NCBI RefSeq assembly: GCF_014646195.1
Contig: NZ_BMMZ01000021.1
Span: 1 to 43,161 of the forward strand
DNA from: Microlunatus endophyticus
GTDB lineage: Bacteria; Actinomycetota; Actinomycetes; Propionibacteriales; Propionibacteriaceae
Reading direction: 5' to 3'
DNA length: 43,161 bases
Shown: positions 1 through 7,110 of the stretch, one piece after another
How the letters are laid out: the number at the start of each line of letters is the position of its first letter
Position numbering within the stretch: the first letter of the stretch is position 1
Notes under the pieces: model-generated
The model's database searches: none
Told to the model about the DNA's origin: nothing
The model's input: only the letters and a program-made list of their open reading frames with translations
Position numbers and translations under genes: made by a program

Positions 1-362
1 CCGCACGCGGCGGAGGCGACGACGAAGAGTCCGGCTGCCAGCTGCAGCACCAGCTTGCGTCCGAACAGGTCGCCGAACTTGCCCGCCAGGACGGTGGCGA
101 CGGTGTCGGCCAGCAGATACGACGAGACAACCCACGATAAGTGCCCCGCTCCCCCGACATCAACAACGATCGACGGCAACGCCGTCGACACGATCGTCTG
201 GTCCAAGGCCGACAACAGCATGCCCAGCATCACGGTGACGAAGATCAGATTGATCTGCCGCCTGCCCAGCTCTCCACTCACCGGGACCTGCTCAGCCACC
301 TCTACTGCAGCCAATTCCTTCACCTTCTGGATTCGGGTACATCTGTTGACCTGCTCGTCCAT
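1..362 (-). CDS. DHA2-type MFS multidrug exporter, N-terminal part (cut by window edge)
   Basis: This is the first 120 residues of a proton-coupled drug exporter of the 14-helix DHA2 (EmrB/QacA) family, which would pump toxic compounds out across the inner membrane. After a hydrophilic leader of about 35 residues comes helix 1 with the motif LDQTIVSTALP, the family signature LDxTIVNVALP. It is followed by SYLLADTV in helix 2 and the loop motif GKFGDLFGRK, which is the MFS motif A between helices 2 and 3. The reading frame stays open to position 1, so the rest lies outside the window. I placed the start at the ATG at 360-362. A purine-rich AGGAG lies rather far upstream, and a GTG at the Val before KELAAV is an alternative. 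The family is clear; the substrate cannot be told. Confidence 0.85.
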   Translation of the reverse strand, partial: MDEQVNRCTRIQKVKELAAVEVAEQVPVSGELGRRQINLIFVTVMLGMLLSALDQTIVSTALPSIVVDVGGAGHLSWVVSSYLLADTVATVLAGKFGDLFGRKLVLQLAAGLFVVASAAC

Positions 363-474
363 ACAGTTGCACCCAAAGTGGTCTCCTGTACAGCACTTAG
401 CTGCTATGTGGTCAGTAGGCGATCAGACGGGACGTCAGCCTATAGCTAGGTACAGTTGGTGCGCGGCACCATAC

Positions 475-500
475 GGGTCCCACCCAGTCCTGTGAGACCC
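475..500 (-). terminator. Hairpin between membrane-protein gene and exporter gene
   Basis: GGGTCCCAC (475-483) and GTGAGACCC (492-500) form a 9-bp stem with one mismatch and an 8-nt loop. It sits about 40 bp past the stop codon of the gene at 539-1087 and upstream of the exporter gene. No clear U-tract follows, so it may be a weak terminator or an operator of the exporter gene. Confidence 0.35.
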
Positions 501-538
501 ACGATCCGGACAGGGTCATTCGTCGAGATGTTTGAGCG

Positions 539-1087
539 TTATGAGTGGGCAAGAACCTGCAAGGCGATGACCAGGAGTGCAAGTAACGCCAATATTCCCA
601 GCAGAATCGGGCGTTGCCACCACGGAAGATCGACACGTCGGACTGCGCTCCACGCAAGGAATACCAACGCAAGCACGAGTGCGATCGTGGAAGCGAGGAG
701 CGCAGCACCCACATCCCAATCCGTCACCGCAGCAATACCAAGAAACAGAAAAGGCAGCACAACGGCAGGAAGTGCACCAAAGCTTGCGCGAACGGCGTGA
801 ACGAATTCTGCCCGTGTCATAAGTCGTCCATGCGACACGATATGAGCGATCGCATCCGCCGTGAAAACTGCCAGCACGGTGCCGACGAGCGTAACAGCCA
901 AAGTAAGCAGCGCGCCCTCGGCGCTGATGTGTCCATGCGTCCACGTTGCCAAGGTGACGGCCAAGGTGGCGAAGATGAGATATACGCCTTCCTTGAGAGT
1001 CGCAGCTCTCTCGGCTGGGCTAAATATTGGCCGACCTCGGTGCGACAGGTGACGCTTCTCTGAGGTCGCGCGAGACGCCGAGCTCAT
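539..1087 (-). CDS. Uncharacterised integral membrane protein, 182 aa
   Basis: I do not recognise a named family. A charged N-terminus of about 28 residues is followed by four hydrophobic segments: VYLIFATLAVTLATW, LLTLAVTLVGTVLAVF, AVVLPFLFLGIAAV, and a long C-terminal pair around LALVFLAWSAV and ILLGILALLALLVIAL. This predicts five membrane helices with short loops. Helix 2 ends with TADAIAHIVSHGRLM, giving conserved-looking His and Asp residues near the membrane face. The ATG at 1085-1087 overlaps the stop of an upstream ORF (ATGA). Codon use is that of the neighbours. Real gene, function unknown. Confidence 0.75.
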   Translation of the reverse strand: MSSASRATSEKRHLSHRGRPIFSPAERAATLKEGVYLIFATLAVTLATWTHGHISAEGALLTLAVTLVGTVLAVFTADAIAHIVSHGRLMTRAEFVHAVRASFGALPAVVLPFLFLGIAAVTDWDVGAALLASTIALVLALVFLAWSAVRRVDLPWWQRPILLGILALLALLVIALQVLAHS

Positions 1088-1443
1088 GATTCGATGGCGC
1101 TTCTGTCACGGCGGCGGATTAAGCCGGCAGTCGTGACCCCCCAGCTAGCCCACTGCGTGTCAGGTAGCTCTGACTGGACGGATCTCGGGAGCACGTCATC
1201 TCCAATCTCTGGCCCGTAAATCTCTGGCCCGTAAGTTGTTGCCCAAGGCTCTTCGACCGCTGAACGATCGGCGCGAGTTGCGGCCGACGATACGACGGCG
1301 GTGACATCGACTGGACGTGCCAGAGCCGTTTGTTTCTGGTCGCAGGGCCTCCGAGCGTGGCCTGAATCGTAGCGATCCCAGCGGTTGAAAGGTTGCTGTA
1401 GCTCCTGGGATCTACCTGATTGCCTGGAGTCGCCGGGCGGCAT
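1084..1443 (-). CDS. Possible small protein coupled to the membrane protein (119 aa, doubtful)
   Basis: The main support is its 4-bp ATGA stop/start overlap with the membrane protein gene at 1087, typical of translational coupling. Residues from about 50 on look protein-like (EEPWATTYGPEI), but the N-terminal half is rich in Arg, Gln and Ser and resembles out-of-frame sequence, so the true start may be internal or the ORF degenerate. A 15-bp unit encoding YGPEI is repeated in tandem in frame (about 1205-1236). No domain recognised. Confidence 0.3.
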   Translation of the reverse strand: MPPGDSRQSGRSQELQQPFNRWDRYDSGHARRPCDQKQTALARPVDVTAVVSSAATRADRSAVEEPWATTYGPEIYGPEIGDDVLPRSVQSELPDTQWASWGVTTAGLIRRRDRSAIES

Positions 1444-1949
1444 TTGCTGCAGGACTCGTGGCTGACCACACCGACTGAGGTCGGTGTCGCGATCTGGAGG
1501 TGCTCAACGGCGTTGCCGGTGCCGCTCAGACAGTTCCGCAATTCCGCTGCCGTGCGTGCGTGCGCTCGGGGCTCGTTTGCACCGCGGTACGACTGGGAAC
1601 CAGACGACCTGGCCGCGGGCCCGGTAGCTCCCGATCTCGAAACCGTTGGCGCGACCCCAAGACCCAGCTTCGGCCCCGGACATGATCAACTCCGAAACGA
1701 GCTAGCCAAAGAACTGGACCGACTGCGCGCGCAACCGCAGACTGAGGCCGGCCCGCAAGCCGTTCCTCCTGCGGGGCAGTGTCAGCTGGTGCCGAACACG
1801 TCTCGGGTCACGCTCACCCACATGCCCGGAAGTCTCGCTCGGTGAAATGCCCGATAGAGGGGTGCTAACTGCGACGATGTTGCTAGTTGTCTGCGGTTTT
1901 ATCTGGATCTATGCCCTGATGTGGCATAAATCTGGATAGACTCCGAGAC
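1444..1949. other. Stretch without a convincing gene
   Basis: An open frame on the plus strand (1420-1845) has low-complexity, Pro/Arg-rich content, no recognisable domain and no ribosome binding site, so I do not call it a gene. The last 50 bp hold a repeat-rich putative control region for the ATPase gene, listed separately. The rest shows nothing I can name. Confidence 0.4.
1901..1937 (+). promoter_or_regulatory. Direct and inverted repeats upstream of the AAA ATPase
   Basis: ATCTGGAT occurs twice in direct orientation (1901-1908 and 1930-1937), enclosing the inverted pair TATGCC (1910-1915) and GGCATA (1923-1928). The array ends 12 bp before the ATPase start codon. This is a plausible operator for a repressor of that gene; no regulator can be assigned. 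Confidence 0.4.
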
Positions 1950-3176
1950 ATGCAGCATGAGTTGAACCCGTACACGCCCGGCTCCGGTTTGGCCCCGCCG
2001 GCGCTGGTAGGACGGGATGCGGAGATTGTGGCGTTCGACCAGCTGCGGATCCGAGTCCGGAAGCAGGTGCCGACCGTCGGCCGTCCTCTGATCTTGTCCG
2101 GATTCCGTGGTGTTGGCAAGACCGCGCTGCTCAACCAGCTCCGCAACCTGGCCGATCAGCATGATTGGCTGACCATCGCACTCGAGGCCCAGACCACGGG
2201 CGAGGGCCGGGCCAGTGTCCGGACCCAGCTCGGGAGAGAGCTCACCGCGGCGATCCGCAGGTTCAGCGTCAAGAACCGGGTCGGTGATGCCGCCCAGCGG
2301 CTGCTGGCCATGGTCGGTGACTTCTCCATCTCGGTCGCCGGGATCGAGGTCGCACGCAACCAGCCCGCAGGTGAGATCCGCCGGGCGGCCAGCGGTTCCC
2401 TGGACATCGATGTCCAGGAGCTGGTCGACGACATCAGCGATGAAGTCGCTGCGAAACAACGCGGTTTCGCGATCTTCGTCGACGAAATGCAAGACCTCGA
2501 CGATGACCTCCTCGCCGCCTTGATCACCGCGCAACATCGCAGCCAGCAGCGCACCGCCCCGTTCTACCTCGTCGGAGCCGGACTGCCGTCGCTGCCGTCG
2601 ACGTTGACGGCGAGCCGTTCCTACGCCGAACGGCTGTTCAACTACCGCCGCATCGGTCCCCTCGACCATCAGACTGCTGCCCAGGCCCTGGTCGAGCCGG
2701 CCCGACGTATGGGGGCCGACTACAGCAGCGAGGCGCTGGATCTGCTCATCGAGGCCAGCCACGGCTACCCCTACTTCCTGCAAGAGTACGGTGCCTCGAT
2801 CTGGGACCTGGCCGCAGTCAGCACCTTCACGGTGTCCGACGCGAAAGCAGCAATCGAGGTCGGTCAGGCTCAACTTGACGCTGGCTTCTACCCTGGGCGC
2901 TGGGACCGCGCCACTGGGACCGAACGCCGCTACATGATTGCCATGGCAGGCCTTCCCGATCCTGAACCCATGACCCGGGCCATCGCCGACCATCTCGAGA
3001 CGACGCTCAGCTCGGTCAGCGGCATCCGAGACGAGTTGATCAAGAAGGGCCTGATCTACTCCCCCGAACGTGGCCGTGTCGCATTCACCGTTCCCGGCAT
3101 GTCCGAATACATCCGTCGCCAGACAGACCCTGAGAACCCTGGTCACGCGGGACGACCCCGACATGCTGGACCATGA
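1950..3176 (+). CDS. AAA+ ATPase (ORC/Cdc6-like P-loop protein)
   Basis: A 408-residue cytoplasmic ATPase. A short N-terminal motif PPALVGRDAEI is the box preceding the P-loop in STAND/ORC-type AAA proteins. The Walker A is GFRGVGKT (residues 51-58) and the Walker B is FAIFVDE (173-179), followed by MQDLD. Further on GAGLPSLP resembles sensor 1, and a C-terminal winged-helix-like region follows (about 320-395, with IRDELIKKGLI and RVAFTVPGM). Such stand-alone ATPases are common in actinobacterial genomes and mobile elements, but their substrate is usually unknown. The ATG at 1950 sits behind the repeat-rich region. It converges with the helix-turn-helix gene at 3270. The ATPase assignment is firm; its role is open. 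Confidence 0.88.
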   Translation: MQHELNPYTPGSGLAPPALVGRDAEIVAFDQLRIRVRKQVPTVGRPLILSGFRGVGKTALLNQLRNLADQHDWLTIALEAQTTGEGRASVRTQLGRELTAAIRRFSVKNRVGDAAQRLLAMVGDFSISVAGIEVARNQPAGEIRRAASGSLDIDVQELVDDISDEVAAKQRGFAIFVDEMQDLDDDLLAALITAQHRSQQRTAPFYLVGAGLPSLPSTLTASRSYAERLFNYRRIGPLDHQTAAQALVEPARRMGADYSSEALDLLIEASHGYPYFLQEYGASIWDLAAVSTFTVSDAKAAIEVGQAQLDAGFYPGRWDRATGTERRYMIAMAGLPDPEPMTRAIADHLETTLSSVSGIRDELIKKGLIYSPERGRVAFTVPGMSEYIRRQTDPENPGHAGRPRHAGP

Positions 3177-3269
3177 TCAACACCGGTCCGGTTGCCCGCG
3201 ATTCCATTGATTATCGCAGGCAATACGAGACGCGATTTCCGCAGACCCTGACTGATCTGAGTTCTGGAC

Positions 3270-3875
3270 TTAAGCGTCGGTGATCAGAGGATCACGGAAG
3301 TTCACTCGGCGCCAGATGAGGGTTGCGCTCACGCCGTACTCGGCTGCCAGCTCCCGGTATGTTTCGCCGGCCTCGTGGCGGTCGTGCAGCTCATCGTCGG
3401 ATACCGGTAGCTGCTGGCGCGGTCTGAGTCTCGTGCTTTCGACGCCCTGGCGCCGCAGCTGTCGGCGGATCGTGCGCGGGTGGACGTCGCATTCGGCCGC
3501 AAGCTCGCTCACCGTCTTGCCCGCCTCGTACCCAGTCGCCAGAGTCGTTAGTTCGTCTTTCCGCGGACGCGATGGCAATGTGGGCGTCTGGGTTGCTTTG
3601 GCGTAGCGGCGTTGGAGTGTCGAGGTCGGGATGCCGGAGATCGCTGAGATCTCGGTCCAGGCCAGGCCGAGGTTGTCTCGGAGCTGAATGATGGCGACGT
3701 CGTGTTCTGGATCGAGCTGATCCGCCGGTCGTCGTTCGACGTCCTCTTCGGTGAGTGCTCGTCGTACGAGCGCCCGTGAGACGTGGTGCTTGGCGGCCAC
3801 TGCTCTGATGGAGTTTCCGGCCCGGTAGTCAGCGGCTAGCGGTGCGGTTGGTTTGCGCGGCCGCCCTCGAGTCAT
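3270..3875 (-). CDS. DNA-binding protein built of about four helix-turn-helix units
   Basis: A 201-residue protein made almost wholly of helix-turn-helix-like segments: YRAGNSIRAVAAKHHVSRAL (about 16-35), LAWTEISAISGIPTSTLQRR (about 71-90), YEAGKTVSELAAECDVHPRT (about 115-134) and HEAGETYRELAAEYGVSATL (about 168-187). Three units share the pattern xEAGxxxxELAAEYxV, so the gene probably grew by internal duplication. Linkers are Arg/Pro-rich and the N-terminus MTRGRPRKP resembles an AT-hook. The units recall resolvase or IS630-type transposase HTH domains, but no catalytic domain is present. It is divergent from the gene at 3932, with 56 bp between them, and could regulate it. Confidence 0.8.
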   Translation of the reverse strand: MTRGRPRKPTAPLAADYRAGNSIRAVAAKHHVSRALVRRALTEEDVERRPADQLDPEHDVAIIQLRDNLGLAWTEISAISGIPTSTLQRRYAKATQTPTLPSRPRKDELTTLATGYEAGKTVSELAAECDVHPRTIRRQLRRQGVESTRLRPRQQLPVSDDELHDRHEAGETYRELAAEYGVSATLIWRRVNFRDPLITDA

Positions 3876-3931
3876 GGGTGTCGTCCCGCTGTGATCGGCG
3901 AGAACTGAATCACTGGCATCATCAAAGGACT

Positions 3932-4243
3932 ATGGCGTCCTGCGATGATCGCGAGTTCACCGGCGTACAGCTGATCGTCGCCCAGCTCGTGGAGCCGCCG
4001 ATCATCGAGCCACTGCAGCGGCTGCTCGACCTGGTCGATGACCCGTGGCTGGTCAAACAGACGGCGATGGCCTGGGCCGATGTGCGCGGACTGGACGGTT
4101 TGGCCGCGGCGATCGAGCGGACGGTGCCGCCGGCGCCGGATACGGGCTATTCGGCGGTGCTCAACCAGCCTCACCGGCTGCTCGTCTACGCACGCTGGCA
4201 TTGGGCGGGCGTGAACATCATGGCTGATCTGCACCTGATCTAG
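3932..4243 (+). CDS. Hypothetical protein, 103 aa
   Basis: Unrecognised. The ATG at 3932 is preceded closely by AAAGGA. The ORF could be extended upstream to 3842, but that part runs over the start of the divergent helix-turn-helix gene and looks non-coding. The protein is acidic and mostly helical, with LVEPPIIEPLQRLLDLVDDP and YARWHWAGVNIM near the end. No signal peptide, membrane segment or cysteine motif. It ends 6 bp from the convergent gene at 4250. Confidence 0.6.
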   Translation: MASCDDREFTGVQLIVAQLVEPPIIEPLQRLLDLVDDPWLVKQTAMAWADVRGLDGLAAAIERTVPPAPDTGYSAVLNQPHRLLVYARWHWAGVNIMADLHLI

Positions 4244-4249
4244 TCCGAT

Positions 4250-5620
4250 CTAATCCCGGCCCTCGCGCCGGCCCTCGGTTTGCCGTTCGCCGGTCCGGGG
4301 TCGGCGCGTTCTTGCTGCGCGACTGCTGTTGTGGCGTTTCCCAGAGCCTTGTTGTGCATCGAGGATTCGTCGGTTCAGGAGGGTCTCGCTGCTCGCGCCG
4401 CTGGTCTTCAGCCCGTAGTACATCGAGCCCACACTGATGCCGAGCTTGGCGGCGATGTCGCGAGCTTTGACTCCGGCGGATCGCATCTCGGTGGCCTGTT
4501 GGAGCTTTCGGGGGTCGTTCCACCAGCGATTGGTGTAGGCGAGTCCTAGAACCTTCTGCCGGCCGCCCTGATTGTTTTGTTGCAGCTCGCGCAGCGCGTT
4601 GACCACTGGTGCGAGGTCGGGCATATCGCGCACCGGGATCGCGCCTCCGCCTCGGGCGAAGATGACTCTCTCTGCGCCCTGCTCGGCGTCGGTGGCCGGC
4701 GTCCGCGGTTCGGCGTCGAACATCCGGGCCGCTCGCTCTGCGGCAGTGCCGGAGGCGACAGGCTGGCCGATGTTGAGCTCGAGGTCGGTGGGCGGATTCT
4801 GGTGCATGAGCCGGCTTTGCAGGTATGGCGGTAGTCGGCCGAACGAGGTCATCGCAAGCTTCGACTCTTCTACCTCCCTGCCAGGACCGCCGTAGCCCTC
4901 GATTCGCAGCCAGCGGACGCGCTGTTGGGTGCGCTGGTTCACCCACCACCACGAGGCGTATTCACGCCAGGTCCGTTCGCCGGGCAGGCCGATCGGGTCC
5001 CCGTCTTGGTACAGGAGTCTCGCCTGGTTGTCGGCAAGGCAACTCCCGACGCGGTCCACTTCGGTAGGCGTCACCGGTGCCGTCGGGACATCCAGAACTT
5101 TCGGGCCGATCATTGCCCGGAATGATCGTGCGTACCACTGTGCCGTGATCGCTGGACGGAGCTGCCGGTCGGCTGGTTTCGGGAGGGGGAAGAGTCTGTT
5201 GATCCGTGCGTTCAGCGCTGCTTCGAGGAGTTGGCCGCGTGCGACTGCTGTCTTCCGGGCAAGGATTCGGGCGTCCTGGGCGAGGGCTGTGATCACGCCG
5301 ACGGTGACGGCGTGGTGCACACGGGTCTGTTCCATCACGGTGGCGAGTGCCCGGCCGGCCTGCTTCCCGTTGATCGTTTGGACGGTGCCGGCGACAGGTT
5401 CGGCCAGGTGCTGTTCGAAGGCGTACAGGTACCAGGCCTGGAGTGCGCGGCGAGTCTGCGGATTCCGGGCGTGCTGAGGCCATAGCTCGCTGAATCTGGC
5501 GACTGCGATTGACCGCGCACCGTATTGCAGGCGTACGGCGACCTCGTTCGCCTCGGCTGTTGCGAACTCTGACACCTCATGGGCGTAGATGCGGGCGCGT
5601 TCCGCGGACAGGTCTGGCAC
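4250..5620 (-). CDS. Uncharacterised mobile-element protein with C-terminal helix-turn-helix
   Basis: 456 residues, unrecognised. The N-terminal 150 residues are helical (AERARIYAHEVSEFATAEAN). A central region has aromatic motifs (WREYASWWWVNQRTQ). Near residues 370-410 lies a helix-turn-helix (MRSAGVKARDIAAKLGISV), and the last 45 residues are a disordered basic tail. The start is GTG, overlapping the stop of the gene before it by one base (TAGTG), with AGGAG just upstream, so the two are translationally coupled. It is the last gene of a three-gene minus-strand set divergent from the mobilisation genes, which suggests a role in DNA processing or transfer control; this is inference. Confidence 0.72.
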   Translation of the reverse strand: MPDLSAERARIYAHEVSEFATAEANEVAVRLQYGARSIAVARFSELWPQHARNPQTRRALQAWYLYAFEQHLAEPVAGTVQTINGKQAGRALATVMEQTRVHHAVTVGVITALAQDARILARKTAVARGQLLEAALNARINRLFPLPKPADRQLRPAITAQWYARSFRAMIGPKVLDVPTAPVTPTEVDRVGSCLADNQARLLYQDGDPIGLPGERTWREYASWWWVNQRTQQRVRWLRIEGYGGPGREVEESKLAMTSFGRLPPYLQSRLMHQNPPTDLELNIGQPVASGTAAERAARMFDAEPRTPATDAEQGAERVIFARGGGAIPVRDMPDLAPVVNALRELQQNNQGGRQKVLGLAYTNRWWNDPRKLQQATEMRSAGVKARDIAAKLGISVGSMYYGLKTSGASSETLLNRRILDAQQGSGKRHNSSRAARTRRPRTGERQTEGRREGRD

Positions 5621-5877
5621 TACGGCTCCTGGCGCAGCGCAGTCATGTCCAGGCCGATGTCGGCGAGGATTTCATCGTCGCTGGCCGCCTCGGACAGTCG
5701 CGCGATGGCCTCGGCTTTTGCCGTGCGGGCTTTCGCCGCGTCCGCCTCGTACATCTCCATCATGCGGAGAAAGTCTGCGTTGGTCGGCGCGGGCAGATCA
5801 TCTCCGCTCGGATCAGCGTCCAGCGGCTCGTTCAGCGCTTCGTCGTTCGGGGGTTCGCTTGAGTCGTGTTCAGTCAT
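5620..5877 (-). CDS. Small acidic protein, 85 aa, coupled to the HTH protein
   Basis: Unrecognised. The first 40 residues are Asp/Glu/Pro-rich and probably disordered. The rest is a predicted amphipathic helix (FLRMMEMYEADAAKARTAKA) ending in an acidic stretch. The ATG at 5875-5877 has GTGAGG at good spacing. Its stop overlaps the next gene's GTG by one base, so the two products are probably made together and may interact. Confidence 0.65.
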   Translation of the reverse strand: MTEHDSSEPPNDEALNEPLDADPSGDDLPAPTNADFLRMMEMYEADAAKARTAKAEAIARLSEAASDDEILADIGLDMTALRQEP

Positions 5878-5930
5878 CTTTGCCTCACTGTTCTCTCGCG
5901 TCGCTAGCCGACATCGTGCGGTCGTGGGGT

Positions 5931-6272
5931 TCAGTCGGCGGCCGTATCTGATTCCGTTGGTGTGTCAGGCGCGCTCCGCCGGCGCTTGGTGCGTTGTCCC
6001 CTCTTCGGGTCTCGGAATCCGATCTTGCGGAGCTCGGCCGCCGTCCAGCCGGCGCTCAGTGCTTCGCTGTAGCGGCGGGCGTTTTCCTTCTGGGCGGCGG
6101 CGACCAGCTCGTCGCCCTCGCGCTTGGCCTGTGCCACCTTCTCGGTGCTGGCTTGTTGTTGTGCGGTGACGTCCTGTTGCGCCTCGGCCAGGCGTCGTAC
6201 GGCGTCGATGCGTCGTTCCTCTGCTTGGCGGGCGCGAGCGACCGCATCTTCGATCGTTAGTTCAGGTGCCAT
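5931..6272 (-). CDS. Small coiled-coil protein with basic C-terminus, 113 aa
   Basis: Starts MAPELTIEDAVARARQAEER. I chose the ATG at 6270-6272 because the upstream extension to 6392 is Arg/Pro-rich and runs into the intergenic region. Residues 10-75 are Ala/Glu/Gln-rich and form a likely coiled coil. The C-terminal part, WTAAELRKIGF followed by DPKRGQRTKRRR, resembles a short helix and a nucleic-acid-binding tail. First gene of the minus-strand set and divergent from mobC across the candidate oriT. An accessory role near oriT is possible but unproven. Confidence 0.6.
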   Translation of the reverse strand: MAPELTIEDAVARARQAEERRIDAVRRLAEAQQDVTAQQQASTEKVAQAKREGDELVAAAQKENARRYSEALSAGWTAAELRKIGFRDPKRGQRTKRRRSAPDTPTESDTAAD

Positions 6273-6436
6273 GGGGGCACGGTATCCACCGTTGGTGCCT
6301 TTGAGGCGGTTCTGTGGAGAACGTTTCTCGGTCGGTGGACGATGGGTGCGTGTTTGTCGCGGCGGAGCCGCGACGTCGTTGCGTGTCCGCACCGACGTGC
6401 CTTCGGCAATCGGACGTCCGCGTGGAGCAAGCTATA

Positions 6437-6519
6437 GAGTTAGCCGTGCTAACTCGGTGCGATCCTCGACATCTGTCTCCGGTTCGGGCACACTGGGTGC
6501 ATATCCGACCGTTGGTCGG
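6437..6519. other. Candidate oriT / mob operator (two inverted repeats)
   Basis: The 283-bp divergent gap upstream of mobC holds two perfect inverted repeats: GAGTTAGC (6437-6444) with GCTAACTC (6448-6455), 3-nt spacer, and CCGACC (6505-6510) with GGTCGG (6514-6519), also a 3-nt spacer. Inverted repeats next to a MobC/relaxase pair are the usual setting of oriT and of MobC autoregulation. The nick site cannot be placed from sequence alone. Confidence 0.5.
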
Positions 6520-6555
6520 GACGCTGCGCTTGGCGGAGAAAGGGGCGACGTTCTG

Positions 6556-7110
6556 ATGGTTGACGACACAGCGGATGGTCCGCGTCGTCGGCTGTTCGGG
6601 CGTACCCGTCGAGAGAACGTTGAGGGTGGCCGTGTTGGCCGCCACGAGGTGAAAGTCAGCGCCGAGGAAGAGGCGGAACTTCAGCGGCTGGCCGGCGAAC
6701 AGAACATCGGCGTCGTCCGACTCCTGGTCGAGTCAGCGCTCGCTTCCGGTCGTGACTCTTCCCCCTCACAGGAACGTGAAGAACGACGCGAATTGCTCGC
6801 TGAGCTGTTCGCGATCCATCGACTGTTGGGAAGCATTGCCCGCAATGTCAACCAGGTCACTCGGGCGATCAACGCCACCCACGAAGTCCAGCCCGAACTT
6901 GTCGCAACGCTAGACAGCGTGCACCGAATCGGACAGCGCATCGACGCTGCGGTGGACGGGCTCGATCACGGCTCGGAATGGCTGTCCGAACTGTCGGCAG
7001 CGCGAGCCTCGCTGGAGTCGGTCGAGGCCGGCGATGACATCGGCCGCACACTCCAATCGGTTCGAGTTTGTGCGGATCGGATGACAGGGATCTTGGACGG
7101 TGTGGCGTGA
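6556..7110 (+). CDS. mobC: MobC-like mobilisation accessory protein (relaxosome component)
   Basis: 184 residues. MobC-family proteins bind oriT beside the relaxase and help melt the nick region. Seen here: a basic N-terminus (RRRLFGRTRRENVEGG), a ribbon-helix-helix-like segment around VKVSAEEEAELQRLAGEQNI, and the MobC signature IARNVNQVTRAINA (about residues 94-107), which matches the NxNQIxRxxN pattern. A helical C-terminus follows. The ATG at 6556 follows a GGGG-rich upstream stretch; longer frames upstream run over the intergenic repeats and are rejected. Its stop overlaps the relaxase start (GTGA), so the two are co-translated. Symbol used as a family label. Confidence 0.8.
   Translation: MVDDTADGPRRRLFGRTRRENVEGGRVGRHEVKVSAEEEAELQRLAGEQNIGVVRLLVESALASGRDSSPSQEREERRELLAELFAIHRLLGSIARNVNQVTRAINATHEVQPELVATLDSVHRIGQRIDAAVDGLDHGSEWLSELSAARASLESVEAGDDIGRTLQSVRVCADRMTGILDGVA

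Noticed and set aside
1420..1845. 141-residue plus-strand frame
   Set aside because: No ribosome site or domain and Pro/Arg-rich composition; mentioned only as part of a gene-free stretch.
1899..3164. 421-residue minus-strand frame opposite the AAA ATPase
   Set aside because: Antisense of a gene with clear Walker motifs; no motif of its own.
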